Shown here piece after piece: positions 55,415 to 63,620 of a DNA stretch of 64,000 nt. Under the pieces are notes generated by a model. That model did not search any database, was not told the DNA's origin, and was given only the letters and a program-made list of their open reading frames with translations. Within the stretch, counting starts at the first letter, position 1, and every line of letters begins with the position of its first letter. The translations under genes and the position numbers were made by a program. The DNA is taken from assembly GCF_016587375.1 (NCBI RefSeq), contig NZ_BNJG01000001.1, positions 3,912,001 through 3,976,000 of the forward strand, in the 5' to 3' direction. Source of the DNA: Ktedonobacter robiniae (lineage in GTDB: Bacteria; Chloroflexota; Ktedonobacteria; Ktedonobacterales; Ktedonobacteraceae).

Positions 55415-55768
55415 ATGGCAGCGACATACACAGCGCAGATGCGGTCAGCAATGTTTGCTGACAAATGCCACGCTCGTAGTATGTCCAGTATGCCTGAAGC
55501 GATGTCTGCTGCGTCTCAGTGTGCTGCTCAAATGAACGCGAAGAAGAGCACTGCTTCTAAAACCGACGTAATCTACACGTCGGTTTTTTTGTTGGCTGTG
55601 GTCCTTCTGACTTCCGTATTCTTCATTAACGTTGTATTCTTGCTTAGCTTGCTTGGCCTTATTAGCCTTATTGTACTTCTCCTTAGCAGCCTTACCGGAC
55701 TGAACGGGTTTGCGAGTCTGGTAGGGCAGAGTAAGAAGCGAGCCACGAGAATTGCAATGGGAGATTAA
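55415..55768 (+). CDS. Leader ORF upstream of ilvB, Leu/Val/Ile-rich second half
   Basis: 117 codons; ATG 55415 follows GGAGAGAAGATA at good spacing. Residues 1-50 are Ala/Met/Ser-rich. Residues about 53-95 are dominated by Leu, Val and Ile (VFLLAVVLLTSVFFINVVFL). A terminator hairpin lies inside the ORF, and a second one between the ORF and ilvB. The codons match the end products of the operon, which suggests control by translation of the leader. It is much longer than classic leader peptides, so a small membrane protein remains possible. Confidence 0.45.
   Translation: MAATYTAQMRSAMFADKCHARSMSSMPEAMSAASQCAAQMNAKKSTASKTDVIYTSVFLLAVVLLTSVFFINVVFLLSLLGLISLIVLLLSSLTGLNGFASLVGQSKKRATRIAMGD
55559..55590 (+). 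terminator. Terminator 1 in the ilv leader (attenuator candidate)
   Basis: AAAACCGACGT and ACGTCGGTTTT around a 7-nt loop, then TTT. It lies inside the leader ORF, about 295 nt after the probable transcription start. Confidence 0.75.
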
Positions 55769-55810
55769 CGGGAGCAACGAAGCGACCAATCCAAAGAAGG
55801 TAACCTGATG

Positions 55811-55839
55811 AGGGCCTCCCTGGTGGAGGCCCTTTTTTT
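55811..55839 (+). terminator. Terminator 2 in the ilv leader (attenuator candidate)
   Basis: AGGGCCTCC, loop CTGGT, GGAGGCCCT and seven T. It ends 30 bp before the ilvB start, so transcription must read through it for the operon to be expressed. Confidence 0.85.
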
Positions 55840-55869
55840 GTTATCTTTGAAAACTGCTGCGGAGGAATT

Positions 55870-57639
55870 ATGGCAATCGCGACCAATATTATGCAGGAAG
55901 CAGGAAACACCCGCGAACGAAACGCCGGGGCACGCGAGCTGACCGGAAGCCAGATTGTGTGTGAGGCACTCGTCCGCGAAGGTGTGGATTTTATCTACGG
56001 TTATCCCGGTGGCGCTATTATACCCTTCTATGATGCGCTGTCCTCTTATCCCGCCTTACATCATGTACTGGTACGTCATGAACAGGCGGCGTCGCATGCC
56101 GCTGATGGCTATGCGCGCGCGACCGGCAAGGTAGGCGTGTGTGCCGCCACGAGTGGTCCAGGCGCGACAAATCTGGTCACAGGCTTAGCGACAGCCTTTA
56201 TGGATTCAACCCCTATGGTGGCAATTACAGGCCAGGTGGCGCGTACCTTTATTGGGCGCGACGCTTTCCAGGAAACTGATATCATCGGCATCACCCAGCC
56301 AATTACCAAGCATAGCTACCAGATTCAGCGTATCGAAGAGATCGCTCCCACGATTCACGAAGCCTTTCGTGTGGCGCGGAGTGGCCGCCCTGGTCCTGTG
56401 CTGGTAGATATTCCCAAGGATATTCAGCAGGGCAAGGGCTGGTATGATCCCACGCAATATCAAACCTCAGAGGAGCAACTACGCGAAGAGCGGGAGCGGC
56501 TCGAGCGCCCGGCTCCTCGCTTGATTGTCCATGCCATCGAACTGCTCGCCTCCGCCCGGAAGCCCCTCATTATGGCAGGTCATGGTGTCATCCTATCGAG
56601 CGCCTACAAAGAGCTGAAGGCCTTTGCCGAGAAGGCCGACTTACCTGTGATCACCACGCTTCTAGGGCAGAGTGCCTTTCCTGAGGATCATCCTTTGCAC
56701 CTGGGTATGCCAGGCATGCACGGCCCGGCGCACGCCAATCGCGCTATTAGCGAGGCCGATGTCATCGTTGGCGTTGGTTTGCGCTTCGACGACCGGGTGA
56801 CCGGGAAGGTAGCCGAGTTCGCGCCTAAAGCTCGCATTATTCACATCGATATCGATCCCTCGGAGATGCACAAGGTCAAAATCGCGACTGTACCCATTGT
56901 GGCGGACGCACGTATCGCCCTGGAGGCTCTGGCAGAAGCGGTTCAGCCCGCAGATCACCAGGAGTGGCGGCGCGAGATCCGTTCGTGGCAGGGCGAGAGC
57001 GAGTCACGCACCGGTGTTGGTCAGTGGAACCCTGCCTTCCCCAGTCCCATAGACATCCTGGGAGAGATACGCAAGCAGACCGATGGCAACGCCATTATCG
57101 TTACCGATGTCGGACAGCACCAGATGTGGACGGCCCGCCACTACACCTGGACGCGCCCCAATAGCCACATCACCTCCGGCGGACTTGGTACTATGGGCTT
57201 CGCCCTTCCCGCCGCGATGGGTGTGAAGATGGGTATGCCGGACGACTTGGTGTGGGCTATCGCTGGTGATGGCGGCATCCAGATGAATATCCAGGAGCTG
57301 GCGACACTTCAGCAGGAGCGTGTTCCTGTTAAAGTCGTCATCATGAACAATGGCTACCTGGGCATGGTGCGCCAGTGGCAACAATTCTTCCATTCGCGCA
57401 ACTATTCCGAGACGCCCATCACGGGTCCAGACTATCTCAAGCTGGCAGAGGCGTACGGGGTGACAGGTATCCGCGTCACAAAAAAGGAAGAGGTAGCCGC
57501 CGCGATTCAGCGCGCCATTGAGACACCGGGAACCGTGATTGTCGAGTGTATTATCGAAGCCGAGGCCTGTGTCTATCCCATGGTTGCCCCTGGATCGGCT
57601 ATCACCAGTATGATCGAAGAGAGTGAAAGGAGTGCCTAA
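55870..57639 (+). CDS. ilvB: Acetolactate synthase large subunit
   Basis: 589 residues; ATG 55870 after GGAGGAATT. ThDP enzyme: GYPGGAIIPFYDAL, catalytic Glu in VRHEQAASHAADGYAR, FAD/middle domain (VGLRFDDRVTGK), ThDP motif GDGGIQMNIQEL to NNGYLGMVRQWQ. It condenses pyruvate (or with 2-oxobutyrate) to acetohydroxy acids, the first step of Val/Leu/Ile synthesis. First structural gene of ilvBNC-leuA. Confidence 0.96.
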   Translation: MAIATNIMQEAGNTRERNAGARELTGSQIVCEALVREGVDFIYGYPGGAIIPFYDALSSYPALHHVLVRHEQAASHAADGYARATGKVGVCAATSGPGATNLVTGLATAFMDSTPMVAITGQVARTFIGRDAFQETDIIGITQPITKHSYQIQRIEEIAPTIHEAFRVARSGRPGPVLVDIPKDIQQGKGWYDPTQYQTSEEQLREERERLERPAPRLIVHAIELLASARKPLIMAGHGVILSSAYKELKAFAEKADLPVITTLLGQSAFPEDHPLHLGMPGMHGPAHANRAISEADVIVGVGLRFDDRVTGKVAEFAPKARIIHIDIDPSEMHKVKIATVPIVADARIALEALAEAVQPADHQEWRREIRSWQGESESRTGVGQWNPAFPSPIDILGEIRKQTDGNAIIVTDVGQHQMWTARHYTWTRPNSHITSGGLGTMGFALPAAMGVKMGMPDDLVWAIAGDGGIQMNIQELATLQQERVPVKVVIMNNGYLGMVRQWQQFFHSRNYSETPITGPDYLKLAEAYGVTGIRVTKKEEVAAAIQRAIETPGTVIVECIIEAEACVYPMVAPGSAITSMIEESERSA

Positions 57640-57640
57640 G

Positions 57641-58207
57641 ATGCTGGCAGCGCCAATGTCTAATTTTTCAGCAAGCGGCCCTGCCGCACGTGCAGGCCAA
57701 TCGGAGAAGGCACGCGAAACCGTCCAGGCACATACGCTCATCGCCCTGGTCCAGGATCGTACCGGCGCCGTTGACCGGGTGGTTGGCCTGATGCGGCGGC
57801 GACGCGCGAATATGCAGACGCTTGTCCTGGGTCGTAGCGAGGTTGATGACGTGGTACGCGTCACCGTCAGCGTTGACGACTCTGAAGTGGCGGTTGAGCA
57901 CCTGATTGAGCAACTGCGCAAGATTCTGGACGTGCGCAACGTCATCAACATTCCAGAGCAAGAGGCCATTTCGCGTGAGCTGGCGCTGATCAAAGTCGCC
58001 TATACGCCCGCGCAAAAGGCCGAAATCTTTGAGATCGCGCAACTTTTTAGTGCGCATGTCGTCGACGTGGCTGCGGAGACCATGACCCTTGAGATTAGCG
58101 GCAGTACAGCCAGGGTCGAGAAATGCGTTGCGCAGTTGCACCCATATGGCATTCGTGAAGTGGCCCGTTCGGGACGCGTCACGATGGCACGTGGCACCAA
58201 CGACTAG
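57641..58207 (+). CDS. ilvN: Acetolactate synthase small (regulatory) subunit
   Basis: 188 residues from ATG 57641, one base after the ilvB stop, with AAAGGAG inside the ilvB end; a GTG 18 bases upstream is an alternative. N-terminal ACT domain (HTLIALVQDRTGAVDRVVGL) and a C-terminal regulatory domain. It activates IlvB and confers feedback inhibition by valine in this family. Confidence 0.93.
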   Translation: MLAAPMSNFSASGPAARAGQSEKARETVQAHTLIALVQDRTGAVDRVVGLMRRRRANMQTLVLGRSEVDDVVRVTVSVDDSEVAVEHLIEQLRKILDVRNVINIPEQEAISRELALIKVAYTPAQKAEIFEIAQLFSAHVVDVAAETMTLEISGSTARVEKCVAQLHPYGIREVARSGRVTMARGTND

Positions 58208-58290
58208 GTGCCATGCGCGCCTGGCCTCTGACGAGCGACCAGCAGCCAGACTTCTATCTTTATTGACATACAGAGCCCACATTACCTTTT

Positions 58291-58366
58291 TATACGAAAC
58301 CAACCCCCATTCGGGGCATAGCGCCACTTACGTGGCTAGCGCTTCGCGCTCAGGTTTCCGATAGGC
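58291..58366. repeat. Intergenic CCGAAAC-type repeat, copy 3
   Basis: CGAAACC, CCCCCATTCGGGGCA, then CGTGGCTAGCGCTTCGCGC and CAGGTTTCCGATAGG. It shares the interior with copies 1 and 2. It lies between ilvN and ilvC inside the operon, without a T-run. Confidence 0.65.
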
Positions 58367-58404
58367 AGTACATAGAAATTATCAATGAGGAGTGAAACAC
58401 TATC

Positions 58405-59457
58405 ATGGCAGCAACTATTTACTACGATTCCGACGCAAATCTCGATTTCATCCAGCAGAAACGCATCGCCGTCATTGGTTATGGTAGCCAGGGCCACGCG
58501 CATGCGCTCAATATGCGAGATAGCGGATGCGAGGTCGTCATTGGCCTGCCCAGCGGGAGCAAGAGTCGCGCCAAGGCCGAGGCCGAGGGCCTGCGCGTAA
58601 TGACCCCGGCTGAGGCCTCTGCCTACGCGGATGTGATCATGATCTTGATCCCTGACCAGCATCACCGCGAAGTCTTTGAGCGCGACATTCGTCCCGGCCT
58701 GGCTGCCGGCAAGATGATCCTGGTTGCACATGGCTTTAGCCTGCATTATGGCCAGATCGTTCCCCCCGCCGATGTCGATGTTGCTATGGTTGCTCCCAAA
58801 GGACCAGGCCATATGGTACGTCGCCTCTATGTTGATGGCGCGGGTATCCCCGGCCTCTGGGCGGTTCACCAGGATGCGAGTGGACAGGCAGAGGCGCTGA
58901 CCCTGGCCTATGCACGCGCCATTGGCTGCACGCGCGCGGGCGTTCTGCATACTACCTTCAAGGAAGAGACCGAGACCGATCTCTTTGGCGAGCAGGCCGT
59001 GCTGTGTGGTGGCGTTACCGAACTGATGCGCGCGGGTTTTGAGACCCTGGTCGAGGCTGGTTACCAGCCAGAGTCGGCCTATTTTGAGTGTCTGCACGAG
59101 ATGAAGCTCATCGTCGACCTGATCTACGAAGGTGGCATGAACTACATGCGCTACTCCATCAGCGATACTGCTGAGTACGGCGATTATATCACCGGCCCCC
59201 GCCTGATTAATCAGCAGGTGCGCGCTGAGATGAAGAATGTGTTGAAAGATATTCAGGACGGCACTTTTGCCACACGCTGGATTCAAGAGAACCAGGCTGG
59301 CCGCCCTGCCTTTATGGCCATGCGCCGTAGGAACAGCGAGACCCAGCTAGAGCAGGTCGGCAAAGAGCTGCGCTCGATGATGCCCTGGCTCTCCTCGAAG
59401 GAGAAAGCGTCTGAGCAACAGGCGGGGCCAAAGGCGGAAGTCGAGACCAAGAGGTAG
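58405..59457 (+). CDS. ilvC: Ketol-acid reductoisomerase, class I
   Basis: 350 residues. Rossmann motif GYGSQGHAHALNMRD, KGPGHMVR, and the C-terminal knotted domain with acidic Mg ligands in ETDLFGEQAVLCGG and ECLHEMKLIVDL. It isomerises and reduces acetohydroxy acids with NAD(P)H. Length is that of the short class I form. GAGGAG lies upstream of the start. Confidence 0.96.
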   Translation: MAATIYYDSDANLDFIQQKRIAVIGYGSQGHAHALNMRDSGCEVVIGLPSGSKSRAKAEAEGLRVMTPAEASAYADVIMILIPDQHHREVFERDIRPGLAAGKMILVAHGFSLHYGQIVPPADVDVAMVAPKGPGHMVRRLYVDGAGIPGLWAVHQDASGQAEALTLAYARAIGCTRAGVLHTTFKEETETDLFGEQAVLCGGVTELMRAGFETLVEAGYQPESAYFECLHEMKLIVDLIYEGGMNYMRYSISDTAEYGDYITGPRLINQQVRAEMKNVLKDIQDGTFATRWIQENQAGRPAFMAMRRRNSETQLEQVGKELRSMMPWLSSKEKASEQQAGPKAEVETKR

Positions 59458-59514
59458 CAGCAAGGTTGCTGCACGACCTCGCGAAGTGAGCTGAAGAAAG
59501 GGAGACACTGCACC

Positions 59515-60690
59515 ATGGAAGCTTCTGAGGTAGTAAAGATTTTCGACACCACCCTGCGTGACGGTGAGCAGTCGCCAGGGGCAACGATGACAATTGAAGA
59601 GAAGTTGCAAGTAGCGGAGCAGCTCGTTGCGCTTCGGGTAGATTGTATTGAGGCAGGCTTTCCCGCGGCCTCCCCTGATGATCTTGCCGCGGTCCGTGAG
59701 ATCGCGCGCCGGACGAAAGGGGTCGCGGTAGCCGCGCTTGCGCGTGCCACGGCAGGCGATATCGACGTGGCCTGGGATGCCATTCGCGAGGCCGAGCGTC
59801 CCGTGATTCATGTCTTTCTTGCTACCTCAGATATCCATCTTCAGCACAAGCTGAACATCAGTCGCGAAGAAGCCTTGCAGCGCGTAAAAACTATGGTAGC
59901 GCGCGCCCGTGCTTACTGCCCGACCGTCGAGTTCTCCGCGGAGGATGCCACACGCAGCGACCGCGACTTCCTCTGTCAGGTATTTGACGTGGCGATCAAA
60001 GCTGGAGCAAGTATTATTAACGTGCCTGATACCGTGGGTTATACCACGCCGGGCGAGTACGAAGCGCTCTTCCATTATGTGCGTGCACATGTACCGGGCA
60101 TTGAGCAGGTCACCTTGAGCGCCCATTGCCACGATGACCTGGGCATGGCCACGGCTAATACCCTGGCGGCAATTCGGGCTGGCGCACGCCAGGTCGAGGT
60201 TACGATCAATGGCATCGGTGAGCGCGCGGGTAACACAGCTCTGGAAGAGGTCGTCATGGCATTGCGCACGCGTCCAGAAGCCTTCGGGGTCGAGACACGT
60301 GTGCAGGCTGAACAGCTATTGGACGCCAGTCGCGTGGTCAGTCGCGTCACTGGACTGCCGGTCCAGCCAAACAAAGCGATTGTCGGCCTTAACGCCTTCG
60401 CGCACGAAGCGGGTATCCACCAGGATGGAGTCCTCAAGCATGCCCTGACGTACGAGATTATGACGCCTCAGTCAGTAGGCTGGGGCGACACGAATCTGGT
60501 GCTGGGCAAGCACTCGGGGCGACACGGTCTGGATGCGCGTTTGCGTAAACTGGGATACAGGCTCTCGGCGGAGCAGCTTAAGTATGCATACAAGAGCTTT
60601 ATCGCGATGGCTGAGCGGCAGAAAACCGTGGTGGATCATGACCTGGTCTATATCGCAGAGTGCATGCAAGAAACCCCCTCGGCGGTGTAG
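59515..60690 (+). CDS. leuA: 2-Isopropylmalate synthase, lacking the regulatory domain
   Basis: 391 residues. Catalytic TIM barrel: IFDTTLRDGEQSPGA near the start, metal ligands in SAHCHDDLGMATAN, and INGIGERAGNTALEEVVMAL. The LeuA C-terminal allosteric (leucine-binding) domain, normally about 120 more residues, is absent. Homocitrate or citramalate synthase are alternatives, but position after ilvBNC favours LeuA. Confidence 0.85.
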   Translation: MEASEVVKIFDTTLRDGEQSPGATMTIEEKLQVAEQLVALRVDCIEAGFPAASPDDLAAVREIARRTKGVAVAALARATAGDIDVAWDAIREAERPVIHVFLATSDIHLQHKLNISREEALQRVKTMVARARAYCPTVEFSAEDATRSDRDFLCQVFDVAIKAGASIINVPDTVGYTTPGEYEALFHYVRAHVPGIEQVTLSAHCHDDLGMATANTLAAIRAGARQVEVTINGIGERAGNTALEEVVMALRTRPEAFGVETRVQAEQLLDASRVVSRVTGLPVQPNKAIVGLNAFAHEAGIHQDGVLKHALTYEIMTPQSVGWGDTNLVLGKHSGRHGLDARLRKLGYRLSAEQLKYAYKSFIAMAERQKTVVDHDLVYIAECMQETPSAV

Positions 60691-60727
60691 CATATATTGC
60701 TCTATGGTTGTGATTGTAACGTCTGTG

Positions 60728-60763
60728 AGTGCCGAGGCGTGAATACGTTTCGGCACTTTTTTC
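60728..60763 (+). terminator. Terminator of the ilv-leu operon
   Basis: AGTGCCGA, 14-nt loop, TCGGCACT, then six T. Confidence 0.85.
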
Positions 60764-60917
60764 TATTATCACGGAGGAATATACGCATAATTGTGTAAAA
60801 GTATTGGCACCATAACATGCTACTTATGTAGATCTTTGATATGACTTTTGTACTGATATTGTCATTTATATTGTAAAACATGGTAGAATAGCCGAGAAGG
60901 CGAAAAGGAGAAACGCG

Positions 60918-61007
60918 ATGCGTCTTCAAATGGAAAGGCAGGTAGCCGCCGATGGCACTGGCATTACCTGCTTCAGTAGAAGTCTTAGCGCCAGCGACGT
61001 CCGCTAA
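60918..61007 (+). CDS. Small ORF overlapping the thrB start
   Basis: 29 codons (MRLQMERQVAADGTGITCFS...). It has the best ribosome site of the region (AAAAGGAGAAACGCG before ATG 60918) and overlaps the first 56 bp of the thrB-thrC gene in another frame. It may serve translational coupling, or contain a few Thr/Ile codons for control. It is too short to judge by itself. Confidence 0.35.
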   Translation: MRLQMERQVAADGTGITCFSRSLSASDVR

Positions 61008-63429
61008 CTTAGGCCCTGGTTTTGATAGCCTGGGGCTGGCGCTACAGCTATACAATCGATTTAGCGTAGTGGAAGGTGGTGTGGACCCGCTTCTTCCAGA
61101 GATCGAGGTCCTGGGACCGCTGGGTTCAGGACTAGAGCGAGGGGCTGATAACCTCTTCTTTCGCGCGTTTGCGACCTTGTTTGAGCGCCAGGGTGAGCCT
61201 CTACCGGCGGTGCGCATTCGTATGCAAATTCACATTCCTCCGGGGTGTGGATTGGGCAGCAGCGCGACCGCGGTCATTGGAGGACTTGTCGCGGCAAACG
61301 AGTGGTTGCGTAAGCGCGAGAAGGCGGTGTCCAGGGATGATTTGTTGGATCTGGCGGTTGAAATGGAGGCGGGCAATCATCCGGATAATGTCGCTCCAGC
61401 CTTGCTGGGGGGATTGGTGGCCACAACCATGATGAATGGGAAGGTGCATGCCATCAAGACGCCTTTTCCTGAAGCGTTAAAGGCCATCATCTTTACACCA
61501 ACCTTTCCTATGGATACCGTGGCGGGTAGGGGACTCCTGCCAGCAAGCTATACACGAACAGATGTTACATTTAATACCGGGCGCGTGGCGCTGTTGTTAT
61601 CGGCCTTGCAGATGGGGAAATATGAAGTGATTGGAGAAGCTATGCAGGACCGGCTCCATCAACCGTACCGCCAGACCCTGTTTCCCGCGATGGACAGCAT
61701 CATTCAAGCAGCCAAAAACGCGGGAGCATATGGGGCCTGTCTCTCGGGTGGTGGTTCATCGCTTATCGCCCTGGCGAGTACGCGCTTCTCGGAGATTTTA
61801 CGGGCCATGCAGTTAACGGCGCGTGAGCATGGGGTAGAGGGAACGGGTAGGGTGTTACGAGCTGACCAGAATGGGGCTAGAGTTTTGCAAACTCCACGAA
61901 CTCGTATACGAAAGGAAGATAGTGCGCGTTATGGCGATCAATTCTGCTGGTCTCCAGCCAGGCCGGGGGCAGGTAAGGAAAATATGCAATCTCATGCGAC
62001 ACTTGTACCTGAAATAGCGGCTCTCTTGTCAGCCATACAACTGCGGTGCGTGGAGTGCTCAGCACTCTACCCACCAGTCGAGGCCCAGTCCTCTTCGGCG
62101 ACGGGCCTGGTGCCGCGCTATCGTTGTGAATGTGGTGGAGTGCTCGATGTCGAGCTGGAGTTTACGCTTCCCAAACAGGTGGGAATGCAGGGCGATGAGG
62201 AGAGCTGGCACTTGATGGAGCGCGCCAGCAATGCCTCAGCCGTAGGAGCGCTCTGGCGCCAGGTCTTTGATGAACGCGCCTCATCTCCGCCTATCTGGTC
62301 GATCAGTACAGATAAATTATTGCTTGACTATAGCGGTGTCTGGCGCTATCGCGAATTGATCTTGCCCGCGCCCGAACGCTATGTCATTACGCGCCCGGAG
62401 GGGAATACGAATCTCTATCCTGTGGGCATGGAGAACTGTCCCGTAGGGCGTATCGGCCATCGCCAGATCGGTACATATGCAGGTTTGGAACTGTTTTTCC
62501 TCAAGCACGAAGGTGAAAATCCAAGCGGCAGTTTTAAAGACCGCGGCATGACCGCCGGGGTAACCATGGCCAATATGCTGGGGGCCAGCGCTGTGGCTTG
62601 CGCCTCCACCGGCAATACCTCGGCCTCACTGGCGGCATACGCCGCGCAGGCTGGCATGCGCAGCATCGTGTTTCTGCCCGCGGGCAACGTGGCGGCTGGC
62701 AAACTTGCGCAAACGATGGCTTATGGTGCGACAACGGTCCAGATTGAGGGCGATTTTGATGCCGCGATGCAGCTGGTGGAGCAAGTCTGTAATGAGCTGG
62801 GGATCTACCTCTTAAACTCGCTGAACCCCTTCCGTGTCGAGGGGCAGAAGGCCATCGGCTTCGAACTCTTACAGCAGCTCGACTGGCAAGCCCCCGATTG
62901 GCTGATTTTGCCCGCAGGAAACCTAGGCAATATTTCGGCGATTGGGAAGGCCTTCCGCCAGGCATATGACCTCTCCCTCATTACGCAAATCCCGCGCATC
63001 GCCGCGATTCAGGCCGCGGGTGCCAATCCTTTTTATCAGAGCTATCAACAGCAATTCCAGAAGCGGGTTAGTGTGAAGGCCTATACTGTGGCCTCAGCCA
63101 TCAAGATTGGCAACCCCGTGAGCTATGCGCGCGCCCGCGCCGTCATTGAGGCCTGCGATGGCATTGTTGCCCAGGTCACAGACGAGGAGATTCTGGCTGC
63201 GAAAGAGATTATTGATCGCTCGGGGATTGGCTGCGAGCCTGCCTCCGCCGCTACCCTGGCCGGCGCGCATAAACTGGTGGCCGAAGGCGTCATCAAGCGC
63301 GATGAGCGTGTCGTTGGTATTCTTACGGGCAACCTGCTCAAAGATAATGTGACTGGTATTCCTCAGCAGCGCAATAGCGCAGTTGTGAAGCCCAACCTTG
63401 ATGCTGTGCGAGCTATGCTCGTGCAGTAA
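60952..63429 (+). CDS. thrB-thrC: Homoserine kinase-threonine synthase fusion (ThrB-ThrC)
   Basis: 825 residues in a single frame. Residues 1-310: GHMP kinase with PATSANLGPGFDSLGLAL and the ATP loop PPGCGLGSSATAVIGG, i.e. homoserine kinase. Linker about 311-345. Residues about 345-825: threonine synthase with an N-terminal CVEC...CECGG zinc-ribbon-like pair and the PLP lysine in NPSGSFKDRGM (about 527). The two enzymes catalyse the last two steps from homoserine to threonine, so fusion would channel phosphohomoserine. An in-frame ATG at 61984 could give separate ThrC. Confidence 0.9.
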   Translation: MALALPASVEVLAPATSANLGPGFDSLGLALQLYNRFSVVEGGVDPLLPEIEVLGPLGSGLERGADNLFFRAFATLFERQGEPLPAVRIRMQIHIPPGCGLGSSATAVIGGLVAANEWLRKREKAVSRDDLLDLAVEMEAGNHPDNVAPALLGGLVATTMMNGKVHAIKTPFPEALKAIIFTPTFPMDTVAGRGLLPASYTRTDVTFNTGRVALLLSALQMGKYEVIGEAMQDRLHQPYRQTLFPAMDSIIQAAKNAGAYGACLSGGGSSLIALASTRFSEILRAMQLTAREHGVEGTGRVLRADQNGARVLQTPRTRIRKEDSARYGDQFCWSPARPGAGKENMQSHATLVPEIAALLSAIQLRCVECSALYPPVEAQSSSATGLVPRYRCECGGVLDVELEFTLPKQVGMQGDEESWHLMERASNASAVGALWRQVFDERASSPPIWSISTDKLLLDYSGVWRYRELILPAPERYVITRPEGNTNLYPVGMENCPVGRIGHRQIGTYAGLELFFLKHEGENPSGSFKDRGMTAGVTMANMLGASAVACASTGNTSASLAAYAAQAGMRSIVFLPAGNVAAGKLAQTMAYGATTVQIEGDFDAAMQLVEQVCNELGIYLLNSLNPFRVEGQKAIGFELLQQLDWQAPDWLILPAGNLGNISAIGKAFRQAYDLSLITQIPRIAAIQAAGANPFYQSYQQQFQKRVSVKAYTVASAIKIGNPVSYARARAVIEACDGIVAQVTDEEILAAKEIIDRSGIGCEPASAATLAGAHKLVAEGVIKRDERVVGILTGNLLKDNVTGIPQQRNSAVVKPNLDAVRAMLVQ

Positions 63430-63492
63430 CGCATACCCCTTACACTCCCTACCGCTCCACCGGTAGAGCCGTGCCGGCTAGAGTGGTTGCGA

Positions 63493-63530
63493 GAGGTCGC
63501 GCGGTGACGAGGTCCGCGCGGCCTCTTTTT
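63493..63530 (+). terminator. Terminator after thrB-thrC
   Basis: GAGGTCGCGCGG, 9-nt loop, CCGCGCGGCCTC and five T. Confidence 0.85.
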
Positions 63531-63620
63531 ATTATTCGCGTCCCTGGCAAAACGAGAGAGGTACTGCTACAATAGAACGAAAGAATGTACATCTCATCGC
63601 GTCTCTCGTGAGGGAGTGCT

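Noticed and set aside
55445..55789. Lys-rich 114-codon minus-strand ORF in the ilv leader
   Set aside because: It crosses both the leader ORF and terminator 1 and has no ribosome site; the plus-strand frame has one.
55264..55869. T-box riboswitch upstream of ilvB
   Set aside because: No conserved T-box core sequence or antiterminator bulge could be found; two terminators and a coding leader explain the region better.
57004..57993. 329-codon minus-strand ORF
   Set aside because: Antisense to the end of ilvB and to ilvN; no motif.
58336..59286. 316-codon minus-strand ORF
   Set aside because: Exact antisense of ilvC.
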